From Flavobacterium magnum (lineage in GTDB: Bacteria > Bacteroidota > Bacteroidia > Flavobacteriales > Flavobacteriaceae), in contig NZ_CP028811.1 in assembly GCF_003055625.1 (NCBI RefSeq), positions 2,108,001 to 2,172,000 of the forward strand: DNA of 64,000 bases, given 5' to 3'. The position numbers and the translations under genes are program-made. Positions 27,204 to 36,212 of the stretch are shown here, in pieces. The notes beneath the pieces were generated by a model, which had not been told where the DNA came from, made no database searches, and worked only from the letters and a program-made list of their open reading frames with translations. Positions within the stretch are counted from its first letter, which is position 1. Every line of letters starts with the position of its first letter.

Positions 27204-27384
27204 TAACCGTTCGTCTCCAGCTGGAATCAAAACAGCGTATGACCAATACTGGGTCTTTGTAAAACAACTCAGGGAAATGGCGGGGGAATGGTGTTGGTTT
27301 AAGGTAAGTTTTTCATCGGTCGCTTGCGAAATAAATTGAAATGATAGCGCTTTTCAATATCTTCGCCTTAAAGCAATCTGATAC

Positions 27385-28194
27385 ATGACTGGTAAAAACT
27401 GCCTCAACTGCGATAAGGTGTTAACAGATAAATTTTGTGCCGGCTGCGGCCAGAAAGCTGACACACACCGGATTTCTTTCCAGCATTTTATATTCCATGA
27501 CCTGTTGCATGGTACATTCCATATCGATAAGGGCATGCTGTTTACGGCCCGGCAGGCGTTGACGCGTCCGGGGAAGGCCGCACTCGATTATATTTCCGGG
27601 AAGCGGATACGGTATTACAATGTGTTTTACCTGGTGTTGATCACGCTCGGACTTTTGCTGTTTGTGCGCCATTTTTACAGTGAACTGCTGATCAGCCGGA
27701 TTGGGGAAGCCGTACCGGATCCTGCTCACCAGACGGAAGCAAATAAGGCATTGGACCAGATTTATACCCAGAGGAGTAAAATCCTGATCTTCCTTTTTGT
27801 GCCGTTGTCAGCGTTGAACAGCTTTATCGTATTCCGCCGGAGAAGACTGAACCTGAGTGAACACGCAATTATTGCGGGGATGGTCTTGTTAGGGATGCTG
27901 TTGATTTCGATGGTCGGGCATCTCATTTATTATATTAACCTCGTGATTCCGTTTAGTGAAGGCTTCGCCACGGCGGTTGATATTTCAGTGGTAGTCCTTA
28001 CGATGATGTATGTGGCCTATGCTTATATAAACGCCTTCCGCGCCGATTATTCCGGTTTCGCTATGGGTTGCAGGATTGCATTGATGTACCTTTTCATGTG
28101 CGTTGAGGTGGTGTTGCTTTTGGCGTTCCTGATCGGACTGGTGTCGCATTGGACGTACCAGGGCACATTTAACTTAAACCCAATGGGTTCGTAA
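27385..28194 (+). CDS. DUF3667 family membrane protein
   Basis: 269 residues. An N-terminal zinc ribbon (NCLNCDKVLTDKFCAGCGQK) is followed by the characteristic HDLLHGTFHIDKGMLFTARQALTRPGKAALDYISGKRIRYYNVFYLV block of DUF3667, then about five hydrophobic helices. Function is unknown. The gene ends 10 bp before the serine hydrolase gene, so the two are likely co-transcribed. Confidence 0.88.
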   Translation: MTGKNCLNCDKVLTDKFCAGCGQKADTHRISFQHFIFHDLLHGTFHIDKGMLFTARQALTRPGKAALDYISGKRIRYYNVFYLVLITLGLLLFVRHFYSELLISRIGEAVPDPAHQTEANKALDQIYTQRSKILIFLFVPLSALNSFIVFRRRRLNLSEHAIIAGMVLLGMLLISMVGHLIYYINLVIPFSEGFATAVDISVVVLTMMYVAYAYINAFRADYSGFAMGCRIALMYLFMCVEVVLLLAFLIGLVSHWTYQGTFNLNPMGS

Positions 28195-28204
28195 AAAAAC
28201 ATCT

Positions 28205-29329
28205 ATGAATTATACAAAATGGCACAGGGTGGGCCTCCTCATGATCCTTGCGGTCGTATTGTCATCGTGTAAACTCGGTCGGTTTGTGGTCTACAATTTC
28301 GCCGATATCAAAGATTACAAGAAGTTTCCATCGCGGGCGTTGGTGAGCCATGAGAGGAAATTCAGGTTTGATTCGACTTCAAACGGGAAATATCCGAAAG
28401 CCATTAAGGTGGGCAACCGAAAGGATTCCATTTCGCTTGACCGGCTGCTCGAAAGCCACAGCACCGTCGCGTTCCTGATCATCAGGAATGATACGATACA
28501 GTATGAAAAGTATTTCAAGGGATACAATCGGGAAAGTATCATACCGTCATTTTCGATGGCCAAATCCGTGACGTCGATCCTTATCGGCTGTGCGATTGAT
28601 GATGGTTTGATCAAGTCGGTTGATGAACCCGTGACGCATTACCTTCCTGAACTCGAAAAGAACGGCTTTGGGAAAGTGACTATAAAGCATTTGCTGCAGA
28701 TGACCTCGGCGCTGGATTTCAGTGAGAGTTACTTTAACCCGTTCGGTGAAGCGGCTTCCTTTTATTATGGACGGAACCTGAAGCGTGAAGTGTCCAAACT
28801 TAAGCTAAAAGGCGAACCCGGAAAGACTTTCGACTACGTGAGCGGGAATACGCAGCTGTTGGGGGAAGTTCTGGCAAGCGCCCTGAAGGGAAAAACGGTC
28901 ACGCAATATTTCCAGGAAAAATTATGGACACCGCTCGAGATGGAGTACGATGGTTCGTGGAGTATCGACAAAAAGAACAACGGGACGGAAAAGGCGTTCT
29001 GCTGTATTAATGCCCGCGCGCGGGATTTTGCCAAAATCGGCCGACTCTACCTCAATAAAGGCGCATGGAACGGCAGGCAGATCGTCTCCCGCAAATGGGT
29101 AGAGGAATCGACAAAAGCAGATACCACCGAAGGCGGCGCGGATTATTATAAGTACCAATGGTGGCTGCCCTCGGCAAACGGGGATTTTATGGCTGAAGGC
29201 ATTCTCGGGCAGTATATTTATGTAAATCCCGAAAAAAACGTCGTGATTGTGAGGATGGGTAAAAATGGCGGCGGTGTGAACTGGTCCGATTTTTTCATCG
29301 CATTGGCGGGTTACGCTGACAGACATTAA
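28205..29329 (+). CDS. Serine hydrolase lipoprotein (beta-lactamase/class C family)
   Basis: 374 residues. A lipobox (VVLSSC) near residue 22 predicts a lipoprotein anchored in the cell envelope. The nucleophile is S117 in SMAKSV (SxxK), and the second motif is YVSGN in the position of the class C YxN. The family includes beta-lactamases, penicillin-binding proteins and esterases; the fold is clear but the substrate is not. The close DUF3667 gene may be its partner. Confidence 0.88.
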   Translation: MNYTKWHRVGLLMILAVVLSSCKLGRFVVYNFADIKDYKKFPSRALVSHERKFRFDSTSNGKYPKAIKVGNRKDSISLDRLLESHSTVAFLIIRNDTIQYEKYFKGYNRESIIPSFSMAKSVTSILIGCAIDDGLIKSVDEPVTHYLPELEKNGFGKVTIKHLLQMTSALDFSESYFNPFGEAASFYYGRNLKREVSKLKLKGEPGKTFDYVSGNTQLLGEVLASALKGKTVTQYFQEKLWTPLEMEYDGSWSIDKKNNGTEKAFCCINARARDFAKIGRLYLNKGAWNGRQIVSRKWVEESTKADTTEGGADYYKYQWWLPSANGDFMAEGILGQYIYVNPEKNVVIVRMGKNGGGVNWSDFFIALAGYADRH

Positions 29330-29354
29330 AAAAAACCGGACTCACGCCCGGCTT
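29328..29354 (-). terminator. Rho-independent terminator of the efflux operon
   Basis: On the minus strand AAGCCGG, an 8-nt loop and CCGGTTT are followed by a run of T (the A run at 29328-29335). It lies about 50 bp after the stop of the MFS gene and overlaps the end of the convergent serine hydrolase gene, so it may also work weakly in the other direction. Confidence 0.75.
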
Positions 29355-29405
29355 CTTCCATTTCCATTTCATAAATCGTAAAAATCTTTTGTACTGCAGG
29401 TCTGC

Positions 29406-30986
29406 TTAGTGCACGGCTTCAGACAAATCCACCTTATTTTTTCCTCTTTTCACAAATAGGATAACCGGGATGCAACACAGGAACAGGATGCCCAGATATA
29501 GAAAAACGTCCATGTAAGAGAGCACTGTCGCCTGTTTTAACACGTTGTAGTCCAATGCCTGGTGGGCTTTCGCAAGTGCTTCGCTGGACGAAAATCCCTT
29601 AGACATAAAGGCCTGTTGCATGCCGCTGATGCGCTGCTGTACTTCCAGCCTGCTGCCATCGAGGTGCGACACCAGATCCACGCGGTGCTTTTGCGTATAT
29701 CTTGTAATAAACGTTGTGATGATCGCAATCCCGAATGATCCCCCAAGCTGGCGCATCATGCCGGTAAACGCGGCACCTTCGCCGATGCTTTTCCCTTGCA
29801 GGGTAGACAGCGCCATTGTGGTGATCGGGACAAATAGCAGTCCCAATCCGATGCCACGCATGATCAGTGGCCAGAATAAATGTTCTACGCCGGTATCGGG
29901 TGTCATGGCGTTGTGCATAGAGAATGTAAAAAAGAAAAAAATCAGGAAGCCGACGGCTACCAGGTAGGGTTGGGGCACACCCTTCTGGATCAGGTTTCCG
30001 ACAATCGGCATCATAAAAGCCGTGGTAATCGAACCCGGAATCAGCAACAATCCGGCGTCTGTGGCAGTCCATCCCAATATTTGCTGGGTGTAAATCGGGA
30101 TCACCAGTGTAGACCCGTACAGTCCGAAACCGAGGATGAAGCACATAAATGTCCCTACGCGCAGGTTTCTGTCCTTGAGTACGCTGAGGTTCACGATAGG
30201 ATATTGGTATGTAAGCTGCCGCCAGATAAATAAGATCAAACCGAATAAGGATACGACGCTGAGGCCTGTAATCAGGGGATCATCAAACCAATCATCCTGC
30301 TGCCCGTGCTCCAGGACAAACTGCAGCGACCCGATGAAAGCCATGAGCAGGAGGATCCCGATCCAATCGACCTGATTCGCCTTGAGTTTCTCGCCATATT
30401 TGGGACTGCGCACGAAACTCAGTGTGAGTATTACAGCAATAATTCCAATCGGGATGTTGATGTAAAAGATGTAGGGCCATGAATAATGTTCGACAATATA
30501 GCCACCTAAAGGCGGCCCGAGCGTAGGTCCGACGATGACACCCATACCATAGATGGCCTGTGCCATGCCGCGTTTGGCTGCCGGATAACTTTCGGTAATG
30601 ATGGTTTGTGCGGTGACAAGCAGTGCGCCGCCTCCAAGTCCCTGTATGAAACGGAAAACCACGAGTTCCCAGATGTTGCCGGCGTTTCCGCAAAGGAAGG
30701 ATGAGATCGTAAAGATCACGATGGACACGGCGAAGTAATTTCGCCTCCCGAACTGCTGCGAGAGCCAACTCGTCATCGGGATGACGATGACGTTGGCAAT
30801 GGCGTAGGCGGTGATCACCCAGGCCACATCGGTCAGCGTGGCGCCAAGGCTGCCGCGCATGTCGGTGAGCGCTACGTTTACAATCGTCGTGTCGACAATC
30901 TCCAGCAGCGCGCACAGCACGGCCGTAATGGTAATGATTACCCGCCTGAAGCCGTATTCGACCAAATCATTTTCTTCTTTAACCAT
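29406..30986 (-). CDS. DHA2 family MFS drug efflux permease (EmrB/QacA-like)
   Basis: 526 residues and about 14 transmembrane helices, the DHA2 drug:proton antiporter architecture. Helix 1 contains the D-T-T pair (LEIVDTTIVNVAL), motif A lies near SWLSQQFGRRNYF and motif C is GVIVGPTLGPPLGG. It would pump hydrophobic toxic compounds, working with the HlyD-type adaptor and TolC protein encoded just upstream. Start ATG at 30986, 72 bp after the adaptor gene. Confidence 0.93.
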   Translation of the reverse strand: MVKEENDLVEYGFRRVIITITAVLCALLEIVDTTIVNVALTDMRGSLGATLTDVAWVITAYAIANVIVIPMTSWLSQQFGRRNYFAVSIVIFTISSFLCGNAGNIWELVVFRFIQGLGGGALLVTAQTIITESYPAAKRGMAQAIYGMGVIVGPTLGPPLGGYIVEHYSWPYIFYINIPIGIIAVILTLSFVRSPKYGEKLKANQVDWIGILLLMAFIGSLQFVLEHGQQDDWFDDPLITGLSVVSLFGLILFIWRQLTYQYPIVNLSVLKDRNLRVGTFMCFILGFGLYGSTLVIPIYTQQILGWTATDAGLLLIPGSITTAFMMPIVGNLIQKGVPQPYLVAVGFLIFFFFTFSMHNAMTPDTGVEHLFWPLIMRGIGLGLLFVPITTMALSTLQGKSIGEGAAFTGMMRQLGGSFGIAIITTFITRYTQKHRVDLVSHLDGSRLEVQQRISGMQQAFMSKGFSSSEALAKAHQALDYNVLKQATVLSYMDVFLYLGILFLCCIPVILFVKRGKNKVDLSEAVH

Positions 30987-31058
30987 GGTTTTTGGGTTAA
31001 GGTTTAACGCTTAGGAGCCCTGTTTTTTGCCAATGCGGCAAGGCCAGTGTCTGCATAC

Positions 31059-32138
31059 TTAATTTAAATGCACATCGACATCCACATTCATCCCCGGCCG
31101 CAGCAATTTTATTTTTCCGGCATCATTCCCGGCATCCAGTGTAATCTTGACGGGAAGCCTTTGGATTGTTTTTACGAAGTTACCTGTTGCGTTGTCCGGA
31201 GGCAGAATTGAGAAACGCGCGCCGGTAGCAGGGGAGAACGAAGCCACTGTTCCTGTAAATTCAGTGTCCGGATAAGCATCGACCTTAACGGTGACTTTTT
31301 GCCCTGCGACCATCTTATTGAGCTGGGTTTCCTTGAAATTGGCAATTACCCAGGGGTTTTGGTTGCTGATGATGTAAAACAGCGACTGTCCGGGCTGCAC
31401 GACCTGCCCGGGCTGTATGCCGATTTTTGAAATCTGGCCGTCGACTGAAGCGGTAACCACGGTATAATCCACATTTAACTTTGCGGCATCAACAGCCGCC
31501 TGCGCGCGTTTGATATTCGCCGCGGCCACGGACGTCTGTTTGCTGCTGACATTCGATTTCGCGATGGTGACCGATTTCTGGTATGCACTGGCGCGTTGCT
31601 GCTGCTGGAGGATTTTCAATTGGTTCTCTGCTTCCAGTTTCGCCGCCTCAGCCTGTTCAAACTGCTGCTTTGTAATCGAATGGTTCCTGTACAGGTTGTT
31701 GTAGCGCTCAAAGTCGTTGGTGGCCCGTGTCAGCCGTATGCGTGCGGTTTCAATATTCCCGCCCGCAGAAAGTACGTTGGCTTCTGAAACCGACACGTTT
31801 GCCTGCGCACTGCCTACGTCGGCTTTTGAGACATCGTAATTCCCTTCCGCTGCTGCCAGTGCCGCCTTTGCGTCCTCGAGCTTTACGACGTAATCGCTGT
31901 TGTCGATTGTAAAGAGCGTGTCGCCTTTCTTCACGAAATCATTATCCTTCACGTACACTTTGGTCACATAGCCGGTCACACGAGGGATGATCGGATTCAT
32001 ATTTTTTTCAATCTGGGCGTCATCGGTTTCCTCGTGTTTGAGCGAGTGCACGTACTTGAAAACGCCGTAGGTCACACCTGCAATAATCAGGATGCTCAGG
32101 ATGGCTATGAATTTCTTATTGGTCTTTTTCTTTTCCAT
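31059..32138 (-). CDS. HlyD family periplasmic adaptor (EmrA-like)
   Basis: 359 residues. One N-terminal membrane helix (FIAILSILIIAGVTYGVFKYV) is followed by a barrel-sandwich hybrid (IIPRVTGYVTKVYVKDNDFVKKGDTLFTID), a long coiled-coil hairpin rich in Ala/Lys/Glu (about 85-200) and the second lipoyl half (ITASVDGQISKIGIQPGQVVQPG-like). It links the inner-membrane MFS pump to TolC. It is 7 bp after the tolC-like gene and 72 bp before the pump gene. Confidence 0.93.
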   Translation of the reverse strand: MEKKKTNKKFIAILSILIIAGVTYGVFKYVHSLKHEETDDAQIEKNMNPIIPRVTGYVTKVYVKDNDFVKKGDTLFTIDNSDYVVKLEDAKAALAAAEGNYDVSKADVGSAQANVSVSEANVLSAGGNIETARIRLTRATNDFERYNNLYRNHSITKQQFEQAEAAKLEAENQLKILQQQQRASAYQKSVTIAKSNVSSKQTSVAAANIKRAQAAVDAAKLNVDYTVVTASVDGQISKIGIQPGQVVQPGQSLFYIISNQNPWVIANFKETQLNKMVAGQKVTVKVDAYPDTEFTGTVASFSPATGARFSILPPDNATGNFVKTIQRLPVKITLDAGNDAGKIKLLRPGMNVDVDVHLN

Positions 32139-32145
32139 GATATTG

Positions 32146-33483
32146 TTAGTTTAGGTTGAAGGATTGAGTTAATTGGCCTGTGGCATCAAGCAGTTCGTAG
32201 TATTTCAGGACCATGTTCGCTTTGGCGTAAGCCTGGTTTATTTTTGCGGTAAGGTCTTCTACGTCGGCTTCAAGCAGGTCGTTGGTGTCTGAAAGTCCGT
32301 TATCATATTTGTCTTTCACGATGCGGTAATTTTCATCGGCCTGTTTCACCGCCTCGGCATACACCTGGTTTTGTTTCACCGAAAGGTCGTAATCCTCGCG
32401 CGCTGCCACAATCTGTGATTTAATCCGGTCTGTCAGGATGGATTGCTGCAGCCTGACTTCCTCAGAGCGCGAGCGTGCCGCCTTCACATCTTTGCTGTTC
32501 TTAAACAATGAGCTCAGGTTGTACGATAATCCCACACCGATATTCATCGCATTTTCAACGCGCACGACATTCTGCAGATCGATGAAGGCATAGCCACCCA
32601 CAAGCGAAAGCGAAGGGTAGTAATTGCTTTTGGCAACCTTGATGCTCGATTCGGTAGCTTTCTGCTCAAAATCCAGCGCTTCCAGATCCTTCCTGTTTGC
32701 GAGCGCTTCTCCTTCCGATTTGATGGTTTTTGAAAAAAGATCGGGGTCGAGGTTGTCGGGTGACACTTCAATAAGTGTTTCAGGTGACAGCTTTAAAAGT
32801 GTGACCAGGTTGTAGTTAATGATACGTACGTTCTTCTCCGCATCGTCGAGCGAAAGCTGGATACGCGATTCCTGAAGCTGCGATTTCAACAAGTCGTTTC
32901 GCGCGATGATGCCGTTGGTTTCCAGCGCGGTGAAGTCGGTTACCCGTTGCTGGCTGCTTTTTAAGCTTTCCCTGAGCAACTCCACTGACTTCTGGGCCTT
33001 GTAAAGGTCAGCGTAATATTGCACCACGCGCATGGCCGTTTCCTCCTTGGTGTACTGTGCGCTCGCTTTCTCCGCCTTGTATAGATTTTCGGACGCTGCA
33101 ATGCTGTGCCTGAGTTTAAATCCTGAAAAGATGGGCATGTTGGCGTTTGCCTGCGCAATGACCAATTGGTTTACTTTCGGCGATGAAGCCGGCTCGGCAT
33201 TCGGATCGGTCGACGCCTCGTCACTCGACTTCAGCTTAACGTCCGCGTTGGTCAGTCGAAGGTATTGCCCGGAAAGCTTGAAATCGGGGTAGCGGTTGTT
33301 TTTTACGACGGCGAGGTCGTATTCGCGGGTGCGGACTTTGGTATCGGCTAAAAGGGACTGTTCATTTTTTGACAGCGCCAGCTGTACCGCATCGTGCAGC
33401 GAGAGGCTTGTTTTTTGTTGCGCCTGCGCGGAAAACCACCCGGATAGCAGCAGCGCAGGAAGTATTAATTTACTGGTTTTCAT
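32146..33483 (-). CDS. TolC family outer membrane efflux protein
   Basis: 445 residues with a signal peptide ending in WFSAQAQ. Two repeats of long amphipathic helices (for example SLSLHDAVQLALSKNEQ at the start and VRLQQSILTDRIKSQIVAAREDYDLSVKQ in the second half) form the TolC channel-tunnel fold. It completes the tripartite pump. Its first 14 bp overlap the end of the TetR gene, consistent with translational coupling. Confidence 0.93.
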   Translation of the reverse strand: MKTSKLILPALLLSGWFSAQAQQKTSLSLHDAVQLALSKNEQSLLADTKVRTREYDLAVVKNNRYPDFKLSGQYLRLTNADVKLKSSDEASTDPNAEPASSPKVNQLVIAQANANMPIFSGFKLRHSIAASENLYKAEKASAQYTKEETAMRVVQYYADLYKAQKSVELLRESLKSSQQRVTDFTALETNGIIARNDLLKSQLQESRIQLSLDDAEKNVRIINYNLVTLLKLSPETLIEVSPDNLDPDLFSKTIKSEGEALANRKDLEALDFEQKATESSIKVAKSNYYPSLSLVGGYAFIDLQNVVRVENAMNIGVGLSYNLSSLFKNSKDVKAARSRSEEVRLQQSILTDRIKSQIVAAREDYDLSVKQNQVYAEAVKQADENYRIVKDKYDNGLSDTNDLLEADVEDLTAKINQAYAKANMVLKYYELLDATGQLTQSFNLN

Positions 33484-34099
33484 TGGTCAATAAAGCTTTT
33501 ATGGTTTGCTTGATGTGTTTGCAAAGGTCGTTTTTGATATAATTTTCGAATGATTCGTCTGTGTCAAGGCCGAGCAACTCCTCATACAACGGACGGTTCA
33601 TCCGGAAATGGAAATACGTGCCCAGGATTGTGGGTGGGATCAGGTAGATGTTGACGTCCTTACGGAACACGCCTTTTTCCTGGCCCTCGTTGATGATTTC
33701 CCGGAGGAATTCAAAATTCTTCCGCTTGACATCTGTGAATGACTTAAGGTTCACCTCGCGCTTTTTATTGGAAAGCTCGAAGTGGACAATCTGGTAAATG
33801 CAGCGGTTCTTGTGCATGCGGGCGATGTACAGCTCGATGAGCCTGTCGACTTTTTCTATGGGAGTGAGCGGTTCACGGATCAGGTTCTCAAGTTGGATCT
33901 TGAGGTCCGATATGCGCGAGATGATCAGAGCTTCGAGCATCTTTTCCTTAGAGCCGAAGTAGTAGGAAACCATTGCGATATTGATTTTCGCTTCCCTGGC
34001 TATGTTTCGTATCGAAGTGCCGTCGAAACCTTTTTCTGCGAAAAGCTGTTCTGCGACCTGAAGGATGCGCATCTGTTTGTCATTGAAATCAGTCGTCAT
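33470..34099 (-). CDS. TetR/AcrR family transcriptional regulator of the efflux operon
   Basis: 209 residues from the ATG at 34099. The N-terminal helix-turn-helix reads ILQVAEQLFAEKGFDGTSIRNIAREAKINIAMVSYYFGSKEKML, typical of TetR repressors; the C-terminal part is the ligand domain. A longer frame starting at 34153 was rejected because it would include the palindromic operator as coding sequence. Being the first gene of the efflux operon, it should repress its own operon until a toxic ligand binds. The stop overlaps the tolC-like start. Confidence 0.92.
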   Translation of the reverse strand: MTTDFNDKQMRILQVAEQLFAEKGFDGTSIRNIAREAKINIAMVSYYFGSKEKMLEALIISRISDLKIQLENLIREPLTPIEKVDRLIELYIARMHKNRCIYQIVHFELSNKKREVNLKSFTDVKRKNFEFLREIINEGQEKGVFRKDVNIYLIPPTILGTYFHFRMNRPLYEELLGLDTDESFENYIKNDLCKHIKQTIKALLTNENQ

Positions 34100-34128
34100 T
34101 TTGAGGCGGTAAAAATCCGGCAACAAAA

Positions 34129-34161
34129 TTAAACATTTGTTTAAATTAAACAATCGTTTAA
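34129..34161. promoter_or_regulatory. Tandem palindromic operators of the TetR-type regulator
   Basis: Two 16-bp perfect-arm palindromes, TTAAACATTTGTTTAA (34129-34144) and TTAAACAATCGTTTAA (34146-34161), share the pattern TTAAAC-N4-GTTTAA and are 17 bp apart centre to centre. They start 29 bp upstream of the regulator's ATG. TetR-type dimers bind such sites. Autoregulation of the whole pump operon is inferred. Confidence 0.7.
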
Positions 34162-34229
34162 AATATCATTAACTTTTTTTTAACGGCTGGGAAATGTCGG
34201 TTGCGGTACGTTACAAACGTAAATTTCAT

Positions 34230-34260
34230 GTGAATTCACGCAATAGACATAATCTATTGC
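34230..34260. promoter_or_regulatory. Adjacent palindromes of unknown role upstream of the TetR gene
   Basis: GTGAATTCAC (34230-34239) is directly followed by an inverted repeat with 8-bp arms GCAATAGA and TCTATTGC around CATAA (34240-34260). The T tract that a terminator of the 34337-34900 gene would need is absent, so an operator is more likely. The regulator that would bind is unknown. Confidence 0.45.
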
Positions 34261-34336
34261 ATGTATTTATATTACTGAAAAACAGATATTAATGCACTAT
34301 TATATCAACTGAAATATTGATTAAAAATGAAAACCG

Positions 34337-34900
34337 TCAGCTGTGCAGCCAGTTTTTAAGGAGCAGCTTTCCATTGGGTGTGAGGATGCTTTCAGGGTGG
34401 AACTGCACGCCTTTTACGTCCAACGTTCGGTGGCGCAGCGACATGATTTCTCCATCTTCATCGGTTGAAGTGGCTTCGAGCGAGTCTGGGAGATCCCTGT
34501 TTACGGTCCACGAATGATAGCGCCCCACTGCCATCGTTTCCCCGATATTGGTGAATAGGGGTTCATCGGCGACCGTGATGGTAATATTGGACGAAACGCC
34601 GTGATACACTTTCTCGAGGTTGACCAGGCTGCCGCCAAAGGCTTCGGCGATGGCCTGCTGCCCAAGGCAAATGCCGAGTATGCTTTTTGTCGCGGCATAG
34701 GTGCGGATGACGGCCATGAGCAAACCTGATTCTGCAGGCAGTCCCGGCCCGGGTGAGAGTACGATCTTGTCAAATGCCGCGGCGTCTTCCAGCTCAAATT
34801 CATCGTTGCGCCACACGGTAACCTCGGCGCCGAGGTCTTCCAGGTAGTGGCTTAGGTTGTACGTGAAGCTGTCGTAGTTGTCGATCAGGAGGATTTTCAT
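34337..34900 (-). CDS. Aminodeoxychorismate/anthranilate synthase glutamine amidotransferase subunit
   Basis: 187 residues, the normal length for TrpG/PabA. It hydrolyses glutamine and passes ammonia to a chorismate-using partner for folate or tryptophan synthesis. The start MKILLIDNYDSFTYNLSHYL, the nucleophilic cysteine in ILGICLGQQAIAEAFGG and the histidine in VQFHPESILTP are all present. The start at 34900 was chosen by homology; the frame continues open for 216 bp upstream through a GC-rich repeat. No pabB or trpE is adjacent, so it may serve either enzyme. Confidence 0.92.
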   Translation of the reverse strand: MKILLIDNYDSFTYNLSHYLEDLGAEVTVWRNDEFELEDAAAFDKIVLSPGPGLPAESGLLMAVIRTYAATKSILGICLGQQAIAEAFGGSLVNLEKVYHGVSSNITITVADEPLFTNIGETMAVGRYHSWTVNRDLPDSLEATSTDEDGEIMSLRHRTLDVKGVQFHPESILTPNGKLLLKNWLHS

Positions 34901-34934
34901 GGCGTAAATATAAGAAGTAATTATTTTGGGAAAC

Positions 34935-35070
34935 TTCACAGTGAAGGGCTGTCGATGGGATGCCGGGGTCGCGTGAGGGATCGCAGCAAGGTGCCGCGCA
35001 CCGCGGAGAGCCCGGCCGCGTTGCCGCGGGAACACGCACTTACCGAGGGTTTCCGCAACGCGGACACGCC
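34935..35070. repeat. GC-rich structured intergenic element
   Basis: About 135 bp of high GC lie between AT-rich flanks. It contains GTGAGGGATCGCAGC, a GGTGC-CGC-GCACC hairpin and two CCGCGG hexamers that can pair across AGAGCCCGGCCG. I recall similar GTGAGGGAT...AGCCCGG strings dispersed in Flavobacterium genomes, but could not check. No gene is seen. Confidence 0.45.
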
Positions 35071-35073
35071 CTG

Positions 35074-35107
35074 AAAAAAAGAAAACCCCGACGAAAACGC
35101 CGGGGTT
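35074..35107 (-). terminator. Rho-independent terminator of the YceI gene
   Basis: On the minus strand AACCCCG and CGGGGTT enclose a 10-nt loop and are followed by TTCTTTTTTTC. It begins 24 bp after the YceI stop codon. Confidence 0.85.
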
Positions 35108-35131
35108 CATTTGCAATATTTCTTTCGGGGA

Positions 35132-35701
35132 TTAGAACTGCAGCGATACGCTCAATTCGAATTCGTCGTTGATTACTGCATCGCCCAAACCGGAGAAAAT
35201 GCTTCCTGATTTGTATTCGATGCCGTATTTTGTGCGGTCTACTTTAAATGCTGTGCTGGCTTTGTTACCGGCAACGGCAATGTCAAATGTTACCGGCTTG
35301 GTGATGCCCTTGATGGTCAGGTCAGCAGTCACGGTGTAATTGTTGCCTTTTTTTGCAGTGACGGTCTTGAATTTCAGGGATGCTGTAGGGAATTTTGCTG
35401 TGCCGAAAAAGTCATCGGCTTTCAGGTGTCCTTCCAGTTTTTCTTTTCCTTCACCCGCTTTCAGGTCGGTTACAGCAATCGAATTCATGTCTACCGTGAA
35501 GCTTCCGCCGGTCAGTTTACTGTTTTTAAATTCCAGTGCACCGTCTTTCAGGTTCACTGTTCCGGAGTGTTGGCCGGTCACTTTTTTACCCACCCAGGCA
35601 ATCTGGCTGTTTTTGGTGTCCACTTTTTTTGTTTGGGCGGTCATGGCGGCAGTGCCAAGAGCGACGATCAGTGCGATAGCGATTGTTTTAAAATTTTTCA
35701 T
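35132..35701 (-). CDS. YceI family periplasmic lipid-binding-like protein
   Basis: 189 residues with a signal peptide (MKNFKTIAIALIVALGTAAMTAQ), so periplasmic. The mature protein matches YceI: KVDTKNSQIAWVGKKV at the start, FTVDMNSIAVTDL, GHLKADDFFGTAKFPTASLKF and a C-terminal VINDEFELSVSLQF. The lipocalin-like barrel binds isoprenoid-type lipids in studied members. A MarR gene ends 39 bp upstream, an arrangement common in Flavobacteriia, and is the likely regulator. Confidence 0.92.
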   Translation of the reverse strand: MKNFKTIAIALIVALGTAAMTAQTKKVDTKNSQIAWVGKKVTGQHSGTVNLKDGALEFKNSKLTGGSFTVDMNSIAVTDLKAGEGKEKLEGHLKADDFFGTAKFPTASLKFKTVTAKKGNNYTVTADLTIKGITKPVTFDIAVAGNKASTAFKVDRTKYGIEYKSGSIFSGLGDAVINDEFELSVSLQF

Positions 35702-35740
35702 TGTAAAGTAATTTAGTTATTGTTTAAAATTGATAAAAGA

Positions 35741-36211
35741 TTAGTGTTTGAATGCATCGGTATTCCGGAATTTCTCGAGCAGCGTATTGAGCTGCTGCAG
35801 TTCCTCATGCGTCATGTTGACGGCAAAGTTTTTTTCATGGTTTTCGACGCGGGGGTCGAGTTCCCCGAGTAGCTCGAGCCCTTTCGCCGTAATGGCGACT
35901 TCCATCTTGCGTCTGTTGTTGGGACATACTTCACGCGTCACCAGGCCTTTCAGCAACAATTTATCGACCAGCCGCGTGGTGTTGCTGGTCTTGGCCAGCA
36001 TACGCTCCTGGATCAGGAACATATTCGCGGGGCAGCCTTTCTGTCCGCGCAGGATGCGAAGGACATTAAACTGCTCTACGGAAATTTCGAACGGTTTCAG
36101 GATTTCGGCGAATTTTTCAGAAACGACATTTTGTGTATACAAAATATTCAAAATCACCTTTTTGTGTAAAGGCAAGGCTGACTTTGATTTGATCACTTCT
36201 TCGATTGTCAT
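35741..36211 (-). CDS. MarR family transcriptional regulator
   Basis: 156 residues. The winged helix reads LRGQKGCPANMFLIQERMLAKTSNTTRLVDKLLLKGLVTREVCPNNRRKMEVAITAKG, with the D-x-R-like wing replaced by NNRRK. Flanking helices form the dimer. It is transcribed toward yceI and probably autoregulates; three palindromic sites lie in the 62 bp upstream of its start (36213-36273). The ligand is unknown. Confidence 0.9.
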   Translation of the reverse strand: MTIEEVIKSKSALPLHKKVILNILYTQNVVSEKFAEILKPFEISVEQFNVLRILRGQKGCPANMFLIQERMLAKTSNTTRLVDKLLLKGLVTREVCPNNRRKMEVAITAKGLELLGELDPRVENHEKNFAVNMTHEELQQLNTLLEKFRNTDAFKH

Positions 36212-36212
36212 A

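Noticed and set aside
34900..35116. 72-residue N-terminal extension of the amidotransferase
   Set aside because: It reads through a GC-rich repeat and a terminator; the family starts at MKILLIDNYDSFTYN.
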